Shown: positions 1 to 9,041, counted from the first letter of the stretch. The stretch is 64,000 bases of DNA from Alphaproteobacteria bacterium (GCA_021775955.1 JAJFGU010000022.1:186001-250000); one strand, 5' to 3'. Numbers and translations are program-made. Notes: generated by a model from the letters alone, not told the origin.

Positions 1-12
1 GGGGTGTAGTCC

Positions 13-2154
13 ATGACCGGACTTAGCGCTGATACCTCCCTTCCCCATTTACGCAAAGATATTAACCTTCACCGCGGCCCAGCGGAGCGTGACGGCGCGC
101 CAAGCTGGACGCTTTATGATCCAGCCTCAAACCGATTTTATCGCATCGGCATGCTGGAATTTGAATGCCTTGCCAGATTTTCCCGTGCACAAAATATCAG
201 TGATCTTGTACAGATCGTTAATAAAGAAACCGTGCTCAATATTACAGATGACGATGTCATAGATATTGTGCAATTTCTGTCCTCAAGCGAATTGATCGTC
301 ACACCAACATCACAAGCCACCCAGCGCTTTACCAAGATCCACGAGCTCAGGCAGAAAAACTGGTGGAACAAATTTTTGCACGGCTATCTGTTTTTTATCG
401 TACCGCTCATCAAGCCGGACCGGTTTTTACAAAAATCTTTACCGTACGTCCGTCCACTCCTAACGCAGAAATTTTTTACCGTCATACTTTTGCTCCTCGG
501 CTACGGTCTTTATCTCACCGCCAAACGCTGGGATGAATTCTTCAACACCTTCATTCATTTTTTCTCCTGGGAAGGCATGGCGTTTTATATGATTACAATC
601 GGATGCGTCAAAATCCTGCACGAGCTCGGCCACGCCTTCATAGCTACGAAAGCTGGTGTGCGTGTATCCTCTATGGGTGTAGCCTTTATTGTGCTCTACC
701 CCGTGCTCTTTACCGAAACAACAGGCGCATGGAAACTTCCAGACAGACGCCGTAGGCTGCTCATCGGTGCCGGCGGCGTCATGGCTGAAATTTGTATTGC
801 TGCGGTGGCCCTGCTCCTCTGGCATATTCTTCCTGACGGCTCTGGGCGTAGCGTCGCCTTTTTTGTCGCCACGGTCTCCTTGGCTGGATCATTCCTCATC
901 AACCTAAACCCTTTTATGCGCTTTGACGGCTATTATCTGCTCTCTGACGGCCTCGGTATTGATAACCTACAGGGCCGCGCCTTTGATCTTGCCAAATGGA
1001 ACATGCGACGTGCTTTGTTTGGCTGGGCCGATCCACCGCTCGAACAGTTTGAAACGCCTTTGCGCCGACTTCTCTATGTTTACGCCTACGGCACATGGAT
1101 TTATCGTTTCTTCTTGTTTCTGGGGATCGCCTTTTTGGTCTATACTTTATTTTTCCAGCCCCTGGGGCTGGCCTTAATGATTGTAGAGCTTCTCTGGTTC
1201 ATCGGGCTACCAATCTATAGAGAGCTCCTCATTTGGAAAAAAGGATTTGAGAAAATGTCATGGAATCCTGCAACAATACGCACCGCCGGTGTTTTGGCCT
1301 TCCTGGTCATTTTGACCACCATCCCCTGGCAAGGTAGCGTCACTGTCCCAACCTTTGTTCAGGCCAGGGACTATGTGCGCCTGCATCCTCCTGCGCCAGC
1401 GCGTCTTGTTGAAATATCCGTAGAAGCAGGCCAGCCCGTCAAAGAAGGCGATGTTCTTTTAAAATTGGAATCCCCGAACCTCGGTCACCGCGTCATTCAG
1501 GCACAAAAGGCCCTTGAAACCCTTAAGGCGCAAAGCCTGCGCGAAGCCACTGACAAAGGACTTATCCGCCGCGCCCGCGTGCGTGTGCAACAGGTGGCAG
1601 AGGCACAAGCCAAGCTCAATGGTCTGCTAGTCCAAAAAGATAAACTCACCATGCGCGCACCCTTTGATGGGATTGTAGCAGAAAAAACCTCCAACCTTCA
1701 CATTGGGCGTTGGGTTAATGAAGCGCAGTCACTCCTTCATCTGGTAAAATTCGATCGCCCCATTTTGCATGGCTATGTCCGCGAAGAGGATGTACACCGT
1801 ATACAAACCGGCGCACAGGGACGTTTTTACCCGGATACCGGTATTCACGGCACAATCAAGGTAACGGTTCTGGAGATCAGCCAAACAAATACGGCCACAT
1901 TGGAGCGCCCCGATCTCGCTTCCACTTACGGCGGTCCAGTCGCCATAGAACCTGCTGCCGGTCATGACAGCAACGCCCTTGTCCCGCACGATACGCTCTA
2001 TGCAGTTCTCATGGAGCCAACCAACCCCGAGAAAACAACAGTGCCCCCGCACCTCCTCTCGGGTGAAGTTAAATTAAAGGGCGAACGAAAAAGCTTTGCA
2101 CTACGGGCTTTCACACATATCGCCGCACTTATAGTGCGTGAAGTTGGGTTTTAA
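13..2154 (+). CDS. Membrane M50-type metalloprotease fused to HlyD-like adaptor domain
   Basis: The 713-residue protein joins three parts. The N-terminal ~100 residues resemble a PqqD/winged-helix domain. A polytopic membrane region carries the zinc motif HELGH at 203-207 and the second site NPFMRFDGYY at 299-308, both diagnostic of site-2 (M50) proteases. A C-terminal HlyD/biotinyl-lipoyl adaptor region (about 450-640) contains a coiled coil. Family members usually sit beside a second HlyD adaptor and a TolC-like channel and are thought to support export or peptide maturation; the partners would lie left of the window. The start is fixed by an in-frame TAG at 7-9, so the gene is complete. 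The exact substrate cannot be told. Confidence 0.85.
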   Translation: MTGLSADTSLPHLRKDINLHRGPAERDGAPSWTLYDPASNRFYRIGMLEFECLARFSRAQNISDLVQIVNKETVLNITDDDVIDIVQFLSSSELIVTPTSQATQRFTKIHELRQKNWWNKFLHGYLFFIVPLIKPDRFLQKSLPYVRPLLTQKFFTVILLLLGYGLYLTAKRWDEFFNTFIHFFSWEGMAFYMITIGCVKILHELGHAFIATKAGVRVSSMGVAFIVLYPVLFTETTGAWKLPDRRRRLLIGAGGVMAEICIAAVALLLWHILPDGSGRSVAFFVATVSLAGSFLINLNPFMRFDGYYLLSDGLGIDNLQGRAFDLAKWNMRRALFGWADPPLEQFETPLRRLLYVYAYGTWIYRFFLFLGIAFLVYTLFFQPLGLALMIVELLWFIGLPIYRELLIWKKGFEKMSWNPATIRTAGVLAFLVILTTIPWQGSVTVPTFVQARDYVRLHPPAPARLVEISVEAGQPVKEGDVLLKLESPNLGHRVIQAQKALETLKAQSLREATDKGLIRRARVRVQQVAEAQAKLNGLLVQKDKLTMRAPFDGIVAEKTSNLHIGRWVNEAQSLLHLVKFDRPILHGYVREEDVHRIQTGAQGRFYPDTGIHGTIKVTVLEISQTNTATLERPDLASTYGGPVAIEPAAGHDSNALVPHDTLYAVLMEPTNPEKTTVPPHLLSGEVKLKGERKSFALRAFTHIAALIVREVGF

Positions 2155-2319
2155 TATTAAAACACTGCGAAGCCAGTTACGGGAGTAGTAACAGAATACT
2201 TTAAACAACTAATTGTTTTGATTGAGACTTCCCTTTTCAAGGACTTCCCTGCACCCCGTCCTGTACCCTAAAAAAACAATCCACTAGAAATACTCGATTT
2301 TAGAGTTAGGATAGCCACC

Positions 2320-3300
2320 TTAAGCAGCCTTTTTGTATTCCTTATCTTTCTCTGCTTCGTGTGCATTCTTGATGGCGTGAATAACATAGTCAGGATCAAA
2401 ACCTATATGATGAGCAAACATCTCTACTCTCTGCATAGTTACATTGTAACGCATAGGGTTAAGGGCTTTCAACTCATCGGGCTTTAAGGCCAGCAGCATC
2501 GGAAGAGTTAGAACGCCCTTGATGTAAGGTTGAATGATATCTTCTGTGATATAAGGCATATTAAAGCTGGCGGAATGCTCTAAAGTTTCCGTTCTGTGCC
2601 ACCATTTATGAGGCATGAACAAGATCTCCCCTGCTTCCAAGACACAGCTCTGGGGTAGGCTGGTAGGATCAGCCAGAAGCCTTTCAAAATCAGGTGTGCC
2701 GTCTTTCTTCTCATATAAAAAGGCTTCCTTAGAAAACAAAAACCATTCTTTTTTTCCAAACAGTTGGCTCGTATACACATTAAAATGCCAGGTATCTTCA
2801 TGAATGGGAGTTAAAGATCCCTTTGATCCGATCCATAAAGTGTAGGGTGTGCAGCCCAGAACTTTTCTTCCCCAGTCATCAGCAAAATGGTCAGCAGGCT
2901 TAAAGTCCTCAAAAAATTCAGGAAAGTCTTTCTCAAACCACCATTCCTGTAGGTATACTGGCTTATCAGGTGTGCTAGATTTAATCTTCTCAGTAAGTGT
3001 CGTGATATTTGCACTTTCTGTTCTCTGAGTGTCGTAGAGATCTATAAAAACTTTTGTTTCACCTGTCTTTTCAGAGAAATACTCAAGGCTGAATGTCCGA
3101 GGATCCGTCAAACCAGTCAAGACGACGGGCTTATTTTGTTCTACATATTCTTTCCGAAAATCCTCGACGCTCAAATTGGCTCGTCTTTCAATTTGAGGAA
3201 AACCTTTTCTGATTATGTCAGATAGTCCGTTAGAAAAAGCTTTTTCTATATCTTGTTGCTTATATAGAAGGTTATCTGTCGTTAAGTCGGACTGAGACAT
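2320..3300 (-). CDS. JmjC/cupin_8-like Fe(II)/2-oxoglutarate oxygenase
   Basis: A 326-residue protein with the cupin-like JmjC fold. The motif H167-E-D169 and the distal histidine in PHKWWHRT (about H235) form the expected 2-His-1-Asp iron site, and the basic stretch after the first strand fits 2-oxoglutarate binding. Relatives hydroxylate protein or small-molecule side chains; the substrate here is unknown. I chose the ATG at 3300 rather than one 18 codons upstream because GGAGGT lies 5 bases before it. It lies 98 bases downstream of the XRE regulator on the same strand, so the two may be co-transcribed. Confidence 0.8.
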   Translation of the reverse strand: MSQSDLTTDNLLYKQQDIEKAFSNGLSDIIRKGFPQIERRANLSVEDFRKEYVEQNKPVVLTGLTDPRTFSLEYFSEKTGETKVFIDLYDTQRTESANITTLTEKIKSSTPDKPVYLQEWWFEKDFPEFFEDFKPADHFADDWGRKVLGCTPYTLWIGSKGSLTPIHEDTWHFNVYTSQLFGKKEWFLFSKEAFLYEKKDGTPDFERLLADPTSLPQSCVLEAGEILFMPHKWWHRTETLEHSASFNMPYITEDIIQPYIKGVLTLPMLLALKPDELKALNPMRYNVTMQRVEMFAHHIGFDPDYVIHAIKNAHEAEKDKEYKKAA

Positions 3301-3398
3301 GCCGCACCTCCAAAAGTTGCATTTATCTTGTAAAAGTTGAGTAACACAACCCAAGCACGATTCTCATTGATAAATCAAGACATGTAGATACAGTTTCT

Positions 3399-3779
3399 TC
3401 AGGTGCTTTCACGCAAAGATCTAATCATCGATAAAACTGTCTTCCGTACTGAAGGGTCTTCAATCTTAGAGTAGGCCTTAAGAAGCGTCTCTGACTCGGC
3501 CTTCAAACTCTCTGTGTTTGCACGTTGAGAAGATGAAGATTCAGTGGCAATTTCAATTCCATCATAAAAATAAGTAATCTCAAGGTCTAAAATTTTAGCA
3601 AACTCATACAAACGCACAGCAGATATCCTATTGAGGCCTCGTTCATATTTTTGAATTTGCTGAAATGTAAGCCCCACAGCTCCGCCGAGCTTGTCCTGGC
3701 TCAAACCGCCTATAACTCTGGCTTCTTTTAGCCGAGCCCCTACATAAACATCCATAGCTGATGTCTTTTTTGTACTCAT
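3399..3779 (-). CDS. XRE-family helix-turn-helix transcriptional regulator
   Basis: This 126-residue protein has an N-terminal Cro/CI-type HTH at about residues 12-70, with the alphaproteobacterial pattern GARLKEAR...LSQDKLG...TFQQIQKYERG. A short C-terminal tail probably serves dimerisation. GGAG sits 9 bases before the ATG. A 6-bp inverted repeat in its promoter suggests autoregulation. It lies between the sensor operon and the cupin gene on the same strand and is the best local candidate for their regulator; that role is inferred from position only. Confidence 0.88.
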   Translation of the reverse strand: MSTKKTSAMDVYVGARLKEARVIGGLSQDKLGGAVGLTFQQIQKYERGLNRISAVRLYEFAKILDLEITYFYDGIEIATESSSSQRANTESLKAESETLLKAYSKIEDPSVRKTVLSMIRSLREST

Positions 3780-3816
3780 TAATAAAAACTCCGTTTTCTA
3801 CTTTAAGTGGTGTTTT

Positions 3817-3838
3817 ACTTACTATTTGAAACGTAAGT
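3817..3838 (-). promoter_or_regulatory. Candidate XRE operator/promoter
   Basis: ACTTAC and GTAAGT form a perfect 6-bp inverted repeat separated by 10 bases, about 40 bases upstream of the XRE start codon. On the minus strand it follows a TTGACT element, so it lies where a -35/-10 spacer would be. Binding by the adjacent XRE protein is inferred. Confidence 0.4.
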
Positions 3839-3844
3839 CAAGTT

Positions 3845-5242
3845 TTAAGCGTGTAACACGCATGTGACACGAAGACCGTCTATGTCTATATCCATTGAAA
3901 ACGATTGTGGTTCTGCGTCTGGGGATAGCATTGTATGGAAATACTTGGCGAGAAAAACTCTTTTTTCCAAAGATGCCCCCATATTCTCTAAATAGGAGGG
4001 GTTGTTATTTCCTGCCTCCTCACTTTTCAAATCAAAAATTAACACAATTCTTTGATCTAAGGGCTCAACAGTAACATTTATGGTATGTTGATACTCAAAC
4101 GCCCTCATACAATCGAACAATGAGAATATGTTTTCCATCATTCTATCTAAAGCACTTTCGTAAACCATAACCTCTCTGGGCACATGATCCTTATAGAGAA
4201 TATTCAATCGTGTGTGAGGATCATCTTTTAGAAATATGGCGCCATAAGCTTTGCTGATAGAATTTTCTAAATCAACATTCTGCTTTCCGCCCGTCAATAT
4301 CGCGTTCTCAAATGTTGCCAAGTCATAAATTTCTGAGGCGCTCTCTTTAAGTTGTTTGGAAAATTCTGAATTAATATCTAGTATCTGGAGGTGCCCTTCC
4401 AGAAAACCTGTATCTTTATTGTCTTTAAAATATTCGCTGATTAGCTCGGAGGAGCCATGCACTGTATTGGCCTCATGAATTATATATTTCATTGACAGCA
4501 TGTTGTTGCGACTGACCGTCAGAAAATCTTTCGATTTCTTTTCCAGCTGTATTTCGCCTTTATTGATGTATGACCTTAATAGTCCAAGAGCACCCCTAAT
4601 TTGCTCAATTTCATTTTGTGGGGTTTGGCTAGCAAAGCTGTTTTTATTTTCGGAGCCGTAATGGATTAATGCGCTGGCATCCGCGAGTTCATGTATAGGT
4701 TTGGAGATGATTTTTTGCAGGATATTGGCAAGGGGAACAGCCACGACTAATAAGACAATAGAAAGCGATGCCAATACAGCTATGAATTGTTTTTGAATAA
4801 AGCCTGCAAAGGATTGCATATCCGAGCGCAGATAAATTGTGCCAAACGTTAAATTTCCCTGCTGAATCGGTAGTGCAATGCCTAAGCTCTTGTTGTCCAT
4901 GTTTTGCGCTTCATCGAAGAGCTTCACCGGACAAGTCTCGTTAGGAACAGTTGCACTCTCATAGTTCGCGACGAGATTGTCGTTGCGGTCATACAGACAT
5001 CCCAACAGCATGTTGGCATTGTTGCCAAGCGATCCAAGAATTTCTTTTGAACGTTCATAGTCATCAAATGCTAAGGCCCCTGTTACGTTATCAGCAATCA
5101 CTTCAGCAGTTAGATTGAGTTCGCTAATTAACTGCGACTTAACATTCTGAATGCTGATTACGCTCAGAAGAATAGCTACCAAAGCGATACAAAGTCCGCT
5201 AGTGGATAAGATAATAACCAGTAGTTTATTTTTGATACTCAT
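3845..5242 (-). CDS. CHASE8-HAMP membrane sensor with degenerate kinase-like output domain
   Basis: A 465-residue inner-membrane protein: TM1 at about 7-29, periplasmic CHASE8-type domain at about 30-150 (ALAFDDYERSKEIL, then a YDRNDNLVANY strand), TM2 at about 152-175, HAMP at about 176-230, then ~230 cytoplasmic residues. CHASE8-HAMP is the architecture of YfiN/TpbB diguanylate cyclases, but no GGDEF is present. The output region looks like a decayed histidine kinase: IIHEANT replaces the H-box, MMENIFSLF resembles an N-box, and no DxGxG or GTGLGL lid motif is seen. It is probably a pseudokinase or a binding module. It begins 5 bases after the YfiR-like gene, which would act as its periplasmic partner. 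Confidence 0.72.
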   Translation of the reverse strand: MSIKNKLLVIILSTSGLCIALVAILLSVISIQNVKSQLISELNLTAEVIADNVTGALAFDDYERSKEILGSLGNNANMLLGCLYDRNDNLVANYESATVPNETCPVKLFDEAQNMDNKSLGIALPIQQGNLTFGTIYLRSDMQSFAGFIQKQFIAVLASLSIVLLVVAVPLANILQKIISKPIHELADASALIHYGSENKNSFASQTPQNEIEQIRGALGLLRSYINKGEIQLEKKSKDFLTVSRNNMLSMKYIIHEANTVHGSSELISEYFKDNKDTGFLEGHLQILDINSEFSKQLKESASEIYDLATFENAILTGGKQNVDLENSISKAYGAIFLKDDPHTRLNILYKDHVPREVMVYESALDRMMENIFSLFDCMRAFEYQHTINVTVEPLDQRIVLIFDLKSEEAGNNNPSYLENMGASLEKRVFLAKYFHTMLSPDAEPQSFSMDIDIDGLRVTCVLHA

Positions 5243-5247
5243 ACGCT

Positions 5248-5850
5248 TTATCTGTTCTTTAAGCTGCCTCGAAGAGGTTTATTCTCTAAGATTGTTTGGG
5301 GCTTCTTAATCACCCTCTTTGATATCTGAAGAAGCTTGGAGCTAATCTCGATCCTGCTTTCGTGAGCGGGTGTCAGATTTACTTCAAGTTTAACTTGTTG
5401 ATTTTCTTGAGCGAAACCAATCATACCTCCACGTACCACAAAATTTGTTATGTCACTTACGGTTAAAATTGGCAAGCTTTGAACTGAGAATAAAACCTGG
5501 CCAACAATACCCTCAGAAGCTTGTGCAATGTAAAGGATATGACAATCATTAAAATCTGATGTCAGCATCTTCTTTTCAATTTTAAGGCTTTTGTATGCAG
5601 GCATTTCTCTTGTAATTTGTGCAAGAGAGGACCCTGTCAGGTCGTTGCCCATGACGCAAATTTTTTGGATATTTTGGCCCTCTGGCCATGAGATAAACTC
5701 TCTGATTTTAATCAGATAAAGTGCCTTAACATAGGCATCCGTGTAGGAGAGGTCCTCCGTTTTGTCTTTTTGCACCAAAATTTCCGCCGCTGCTGAGAGG
5801 CAAAAAAATAGGGATATGAAAGTGAGGATGAGGATACTCTTTTTATCCAT
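5248..5850 (-). CDS. YfiR-family periplasmic protein (DUF4154)
   Basis: A 200-residue secreted protein with a signal peptide (hydrophobic run ending near SAAAE). The YfiR hallmarks are visible: an early ALYLIKIREFISWPE segment and a late ILTVSDITNFVVRGGMIGFAQE...VKLEVNL block followed by ISSKLLQIS. In Pseudomonas, YfiR binds the periplasmic domain of the YfiN cyclase and holds it off; here the likely target is the CHASE8 sensor encoded just downstream. I chose the ATG at 5850 because the signal peptide follows directly; upstream ATGs at 5880 and 5913 are possible, the latter overlapping the receptor gene. Confidence 0.82.
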   Translation of the reverse strand: MDKKSILILTFISLFFCLSAAAEILVQKDKTEDLSYTDAYVKALYLIKIREFISWPEGQNIQKICVMGNDLTGSSLAQITREMPAYKSLKIEKKMLTSDFNDCHILYIAQASEGIVGQVLFSVQSLPILTVSDITNFVVRGGMIGFAQENQQVKLEVNLTPAHESRIEISSKLLQISKRVIKKPQTILENKPLRGSLKNR

Positions 5851-5902
5851 CTGTAAATTTCCAAAATTAATACTCAACATAGCTTTCTTCACCCTGTAGC
5901 CC

Positions 5903-7933
5903 TTAAAATTCAAGGGCTACTTTTGCATATATGCTCCTACCAATATCTGCCGGGCGCGAATATAATGAGGGCCTAACCTCTTGATGGTATTTATTAAAAA
6001 GATTTTGTCCCACTATGCTGAGATCAACACCTTCTGCAGGTCTCCAGCCAATCCGGGCATCAACGCGAATATAGTCTTGGATGTTGTAGGCAGGGAGTTC
6101 ATCAACATAGTAAATGCTGTTATCCAGCTCTATATTCTGAGTCATATTATAGCGGGATGTGAGTGTAGCTTGTTGTTCTGGCGATTGCCCCTCTTTAGCC
6201 GCAATGAGGAAGTCATTACTATCTTTTGCGGTATGCATTTGTAGCTCTAGATAACTATAACTTGCGCCGACCTTCCAATTTTTTGCAGGGCTAATACTTG
6301 CCGAAATCTCAATCCCATGGCTTTCAGCAGATCCAGAATTCGAGGCAACAAGTTCAAATAAAGTGCCAGGAATGTTGAAACCTGAAACGCCCGTTTCAAA
6401 CGTTCTAAGCCGATCATACTCATTGTAAAAAATAGTCGTATCAAGGGAGGCCCATTGAGCGAGTTGAATCCGATGCCCCAATTCGTATGAAATAACTTCT
6501 TCTGAATCGTAGTTACGATTTGTGTTGGCCGATTGTCTGACAAACCCTCCAGGTGTACTAACAGCTATCGAACTGAGCCCTCTTTCGCCCTTCGTTGGAA
6601 TTCTGATAGCTCTTGATACAGCCCCCCAAAAGGTTTGCCTGTCCTGTGGACGCCAGGAAAAACGAGCATTGGGCTGTATCTCAAAACCTGAAAAATAATT
6701 ATGAGAGAACTTTGACCCTAATGTTAGGAAAAGCTCATCGTCGATTAAGGCGTGTTTGTTTTGTATAAATGTGCTTAAGAGATGATTATTGCTTTTTTCA
6801 GGTTCGTAATCCAAATATTGCTGACCATTGCCAAGTGTCTTGTCGTTAATATGGTCCCTAAAAAAACGATAACCCGCCCCCCAAATCAGCTGGTTTTTTT
6901 TATCAAGTTGGCTTACGCGTTGAAAATCTAAATCCAACGTAAATCTTCTTTGGCCTAAAAGGTTGTTCATGTCCCTTTGGATGTAATCAAAATAGCCCTG
7001 AAAGGTATTTTCTGAGTCACTGTCAGTCATTTTTGTCCAACTCGCTAATATATTTGCACCAGCAACCCTTTCGTCACCATTCACAGTGTCGCTCACTCCT
7101 GGCGTGGTTAGGCCAGGCAAAACATAAGCTTGATTTTCACGTCCTGTATAAGCCTCACCCTGAATTTTTATTTTCTCTACTAATGATTTATTCCAATCGT
7201 ACCGAAAGCCTGTTCGCGACTGATGCCAAGTATCATCATTTCCTAAACCAGAACTTGCGACTTGGCTTTCTTCCTTTCTGGAATGCTTGGCATAGACACG
7301 GTAAAAACGCTCATCATCCAATTTTTGACCATAGCGCGCTGAAACAGTTCCCCTTTCTTGATTGCCGTAAAGACTGGATACGTATTTTCCCTGAGTAAAC
7401 TCTGAGCTTTTCGTAATGATATTGATAATACCGTTTACAGCGTTAGCCCCCCACATAGTTGCGCCGGGTCCTCTAATGACTTCTATACGGTTTATATCTT
7501 CTAAAATGAGGTCTTGGGCATCCCACAAGACACCGGAAAACAGAGGGGTGTAGACACTTCGTCCGTCTATCTGAACAAGGAGTTTGTTTGAAAACTGACG
7601 ATTAAAGCCCCGCGCGGATATTGCCCATTTGTTTGAATCAATTCTTGCAACATTAAGGCCCGGCACTAATCTTAACGCCTCAGCGATATTTGTTGCACCA
7701 GAACGTTTAATATCTTCGTTGGTCAGAACGGTAATGGCCGCCGCGGCTTTGAAAGCGCTTTCAGGGGCTCTAGAAACAGAAGTAACCTTCACGTTCTGAA
7801 GTTCTTCAAGTGATAGATGCACTAAGCTGCCCATATTACCTTCTTCTGCTTTGGCAGCTTGTGTACAAAAAAAGCACGCTGCGATGAAACAAGCGGATAT
7901 AGCGAATGATCTAAAAGCTTTTCCTATTGGCAT
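5903..7933 (-). CDS. TonB-dependent outer-membrane receptor
   Basis: The 676-residue receptor has a signal peptide, a plug domain (about 45-165, with SVSRAPESAF, ITVLTNEDIKRSGA, RGFNRQFSNKLLVQIDGRSVY and IEVIRGPGATMWGANAVNGIINIITK), a 22-strand barrel and a C-terminal aromatic (KVALEF). This receptor type is often encoded next to YfiR and a HAMP sensor, and the same arrangement holds here. The ATG at 7933 has GGAG 7 bases upstream and lies inside the 3' end of the acyltransferase gene, which suggests translational coupling. The ligand is unknown; a product of the neighbouring acyltransferase is a speculative candidate. Confidence 0.88.
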   Translation of the reverse strand: MPIGKAFRSFAISACFIAACFFCTQAAKAEEGNMGSLVHLSLEELQNVKVTSVSRAPESAFKAAAAITVLTNEDIKRSGATNIAEALRLVPGLNVARIDSNKWAISARGFNRQFSNKLLVQIDGRSVYTPLFSGVLWDAQDLILEDINRIEVIRGPGATMWGANAVNGIINIITKSSEFTQGKYVSSLYGNQERGTVSARYGQKLDDERFYRVYAKHSRKEESQVASSGLGNDDTWHQSRTGFRYDWNKSLVEKIKIQGEAYTGRENQAYVLPGLTTPGVSDTVNGDERVAGANILASWTKMTDSDSENTFQGYFDYIQRDMNNLLGQRRFTLDLDFQRVSQLDKKNQLIWGAGYRFFRDHINDKTLGNGQQYLDYEPEKSNNHLLSTFIQNKHALIDDELFLTLGSKFSHNYFSGFEIQPNARFSWRPQDRQTFWGAVSRAIRIPTKGERGLSSIAVSTPGGFVRQSANTNRNYDSEEVISYELGHRIQLAQWASLDTTIFYNEYDRLRTFETGVSGFNIPGTLFELVASNSGSAESHGIEISASISPAKNWKVGASYSYLELQMHTAKDSNDFLIAAKEGQSPEQQATLTSRYNMTQNIELDNSIYYVDELPAYNIQDYIRVDARIGWRPAEGVDLSIVGQNLFNKYHQEVRPSLYSRPADIGRSIYAKVALEF

Positions 7934-8641
7934 GTTTTGTCTCCATAAAATTGCCATAATACTTACCTGGCGTTGCAACTTTTGATTGGTGGAGACTACT
8001 ATCATTTTCCAGAGTGTTTGGAAACCTTAAACTTGAGAGCTTCATCTTTAGTATACCGCACTCACTCTGCATTTTTTGGGGGAGCTCAATGTTGTTATGT
8101 ATTATGTATGGGTGGGGGAAATTTATTGCCTGTATGATCATTCTGTAGCATCTGGCTTGCTGTTCCGGAGACATTGAAAATAGGTATCTATAGCCTCTTT
8201 CAACTGACTTTTTACAAAGTGCTTTAACGATGTTTTTGAGCAAATCCTTGCTTCTGTGCGGATTGAGGATTGCAAGCCTGCCGAATTCACAATAGCTATT
8301 TTTGTTGAGTTCATATTCAGGAAACAGGGCTTTTAATTGAAAAAAGCTTTCTTCAAGCGGCAATTTCATAGAGTTTTTGGGGTCTTTCCCGAAAATACGA
8401 GCACCTCCAATAACAAGATCATTACTTTTTACGACAAGAATATCTGAGAGCCTATCGTAATCATCTTCACTGCCATCAAAATCTTTGGGGCCATCTGGAA
8501 CTTGCCTATAACAGATCTCCCTTATCTTATAATAAGCCTCAATATCATGCTTATCCTTGGTAAAACTTAGACTAACGTGGCTTTTTGAAGTTTTTTTTTA
8601 ATGGTTTGAACGTTCGAACGGAGTTGCTCAACTACTTGCAT
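7911..8641 (-). pseudogene. LuxI/FeeM-like N-acyltransferase, frame interrupted at an A9 tract
   Basis: An ATG at 8641 with AGGAGAAG 4 bases upstream opens a frame that stops after 24 codons. From an A9 run (T9 on the plus strand, 8591-8599) the minus-1 frame stays open to 7911. One extra A, or a -1 slip on A AAA AAA, gives a ~243-residue protein. Its second frame shows GNAT autoinducer-synthase features: YYKIREICYRQ, acidic EDDYD, LVIGGARIFG and EFGRLAI, matching the conserved Arg, paired Asp, Arg and E-x-x-R of LuxI/FeeM enzymes. The last ~150 residues form an intact ORF from 8369. Reading error, recent pseudogene or programmed frameshifting cannot be separated here. It heads the TonB receptor-YfiR-sensor operon. 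Confidence 0.7.
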
Positions 8642-8701
8642 TTTCTTCTCCTAGTATATGGGTTTTTAAGTCGATTCATAAAAATACTAGAAGTTGTGTC
8701 G

Positions 8702-8726
8702 CTCAATGAGAAGTTGAGTTTCTCAA
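8702..8726. promoter_or_regulatory. Alternating CTCAA/TTGAG half-sites in divergent promoter region
   Basis: The 139-base region between the acyltransferase and the divergent unknown gene holds CTCAA (8702-8706), TTGAG (8714-8718) and CTCAA (8722-8726), forming two nested inverted repeats. A related repeat, AGTTG-CT-CAACT, lies at 8622-8633 inside the start of the acyltransferase frame. This may be a shared operator; no regulator can be assigned. Confidence 0.3.
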
Positions 8727-8780
8727 TTTGGGAGTGTATACACAGAAATAATGTCACTATAAAAATTGGGTAAATTTATT

Positions 8781-9041
8781 ATGAGTATACAAACATCTGA
8801 TTTAGTTCCGTCTATTCGGCAAGAAGAGTTGGAAACAAAACTTTGGGACACCTCGAAAAATCTGCAGGCTCAAGGGTATACCGATGCCGAAATTTTTAAG
8901 GGTTTTCTCTTTATGGGCTATTACGGCCTAACATTGAGACTTACGAAAACTGAGGTTTTGGCAAAGTTCCCTAAACTTGAGAAATTTGCTGCTGATCTAG
9001 GAGAGGTGTTGGAAAATCTTCTAACAGATAAAATAACGTAG
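8781..9041 (+). CDS. Small protein of unknown function (86 aa)
   Basis: Eighty-six residues, soluble, mostly helical by composition, with no recognised domain. The ATG at 8781 is preferred over an upstream TTG at 8766, though no good ribosome-binding site precedes it. The stop codon directly abuts the ATG of the membrane-protein gene at 9042, so the two form a translationally coupled pair. It is transcribed away from the acyltransferase operon from a shared 139-base intergenic region, which suggests common regulation. The function is unknown. Confidence 0.6.
   Translation: MSIQTSDLVPSIRQEELETKLWDTSKNLQAQGYTDAEIFKGFLFMGYYGLTLRLTKTEVLAKFPKLEKFAADLGEVLENLLTDKIT

Noticed and set aside
5851-5875. 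TATTAATTTTGGA shared before the YfiR-like and FecR-domain genes
   Set aside because: Also at about 12108-12120. It is a shared AT-rich ribosome-binding context of 13 bases; the two genes have no functional link and chance is likely.
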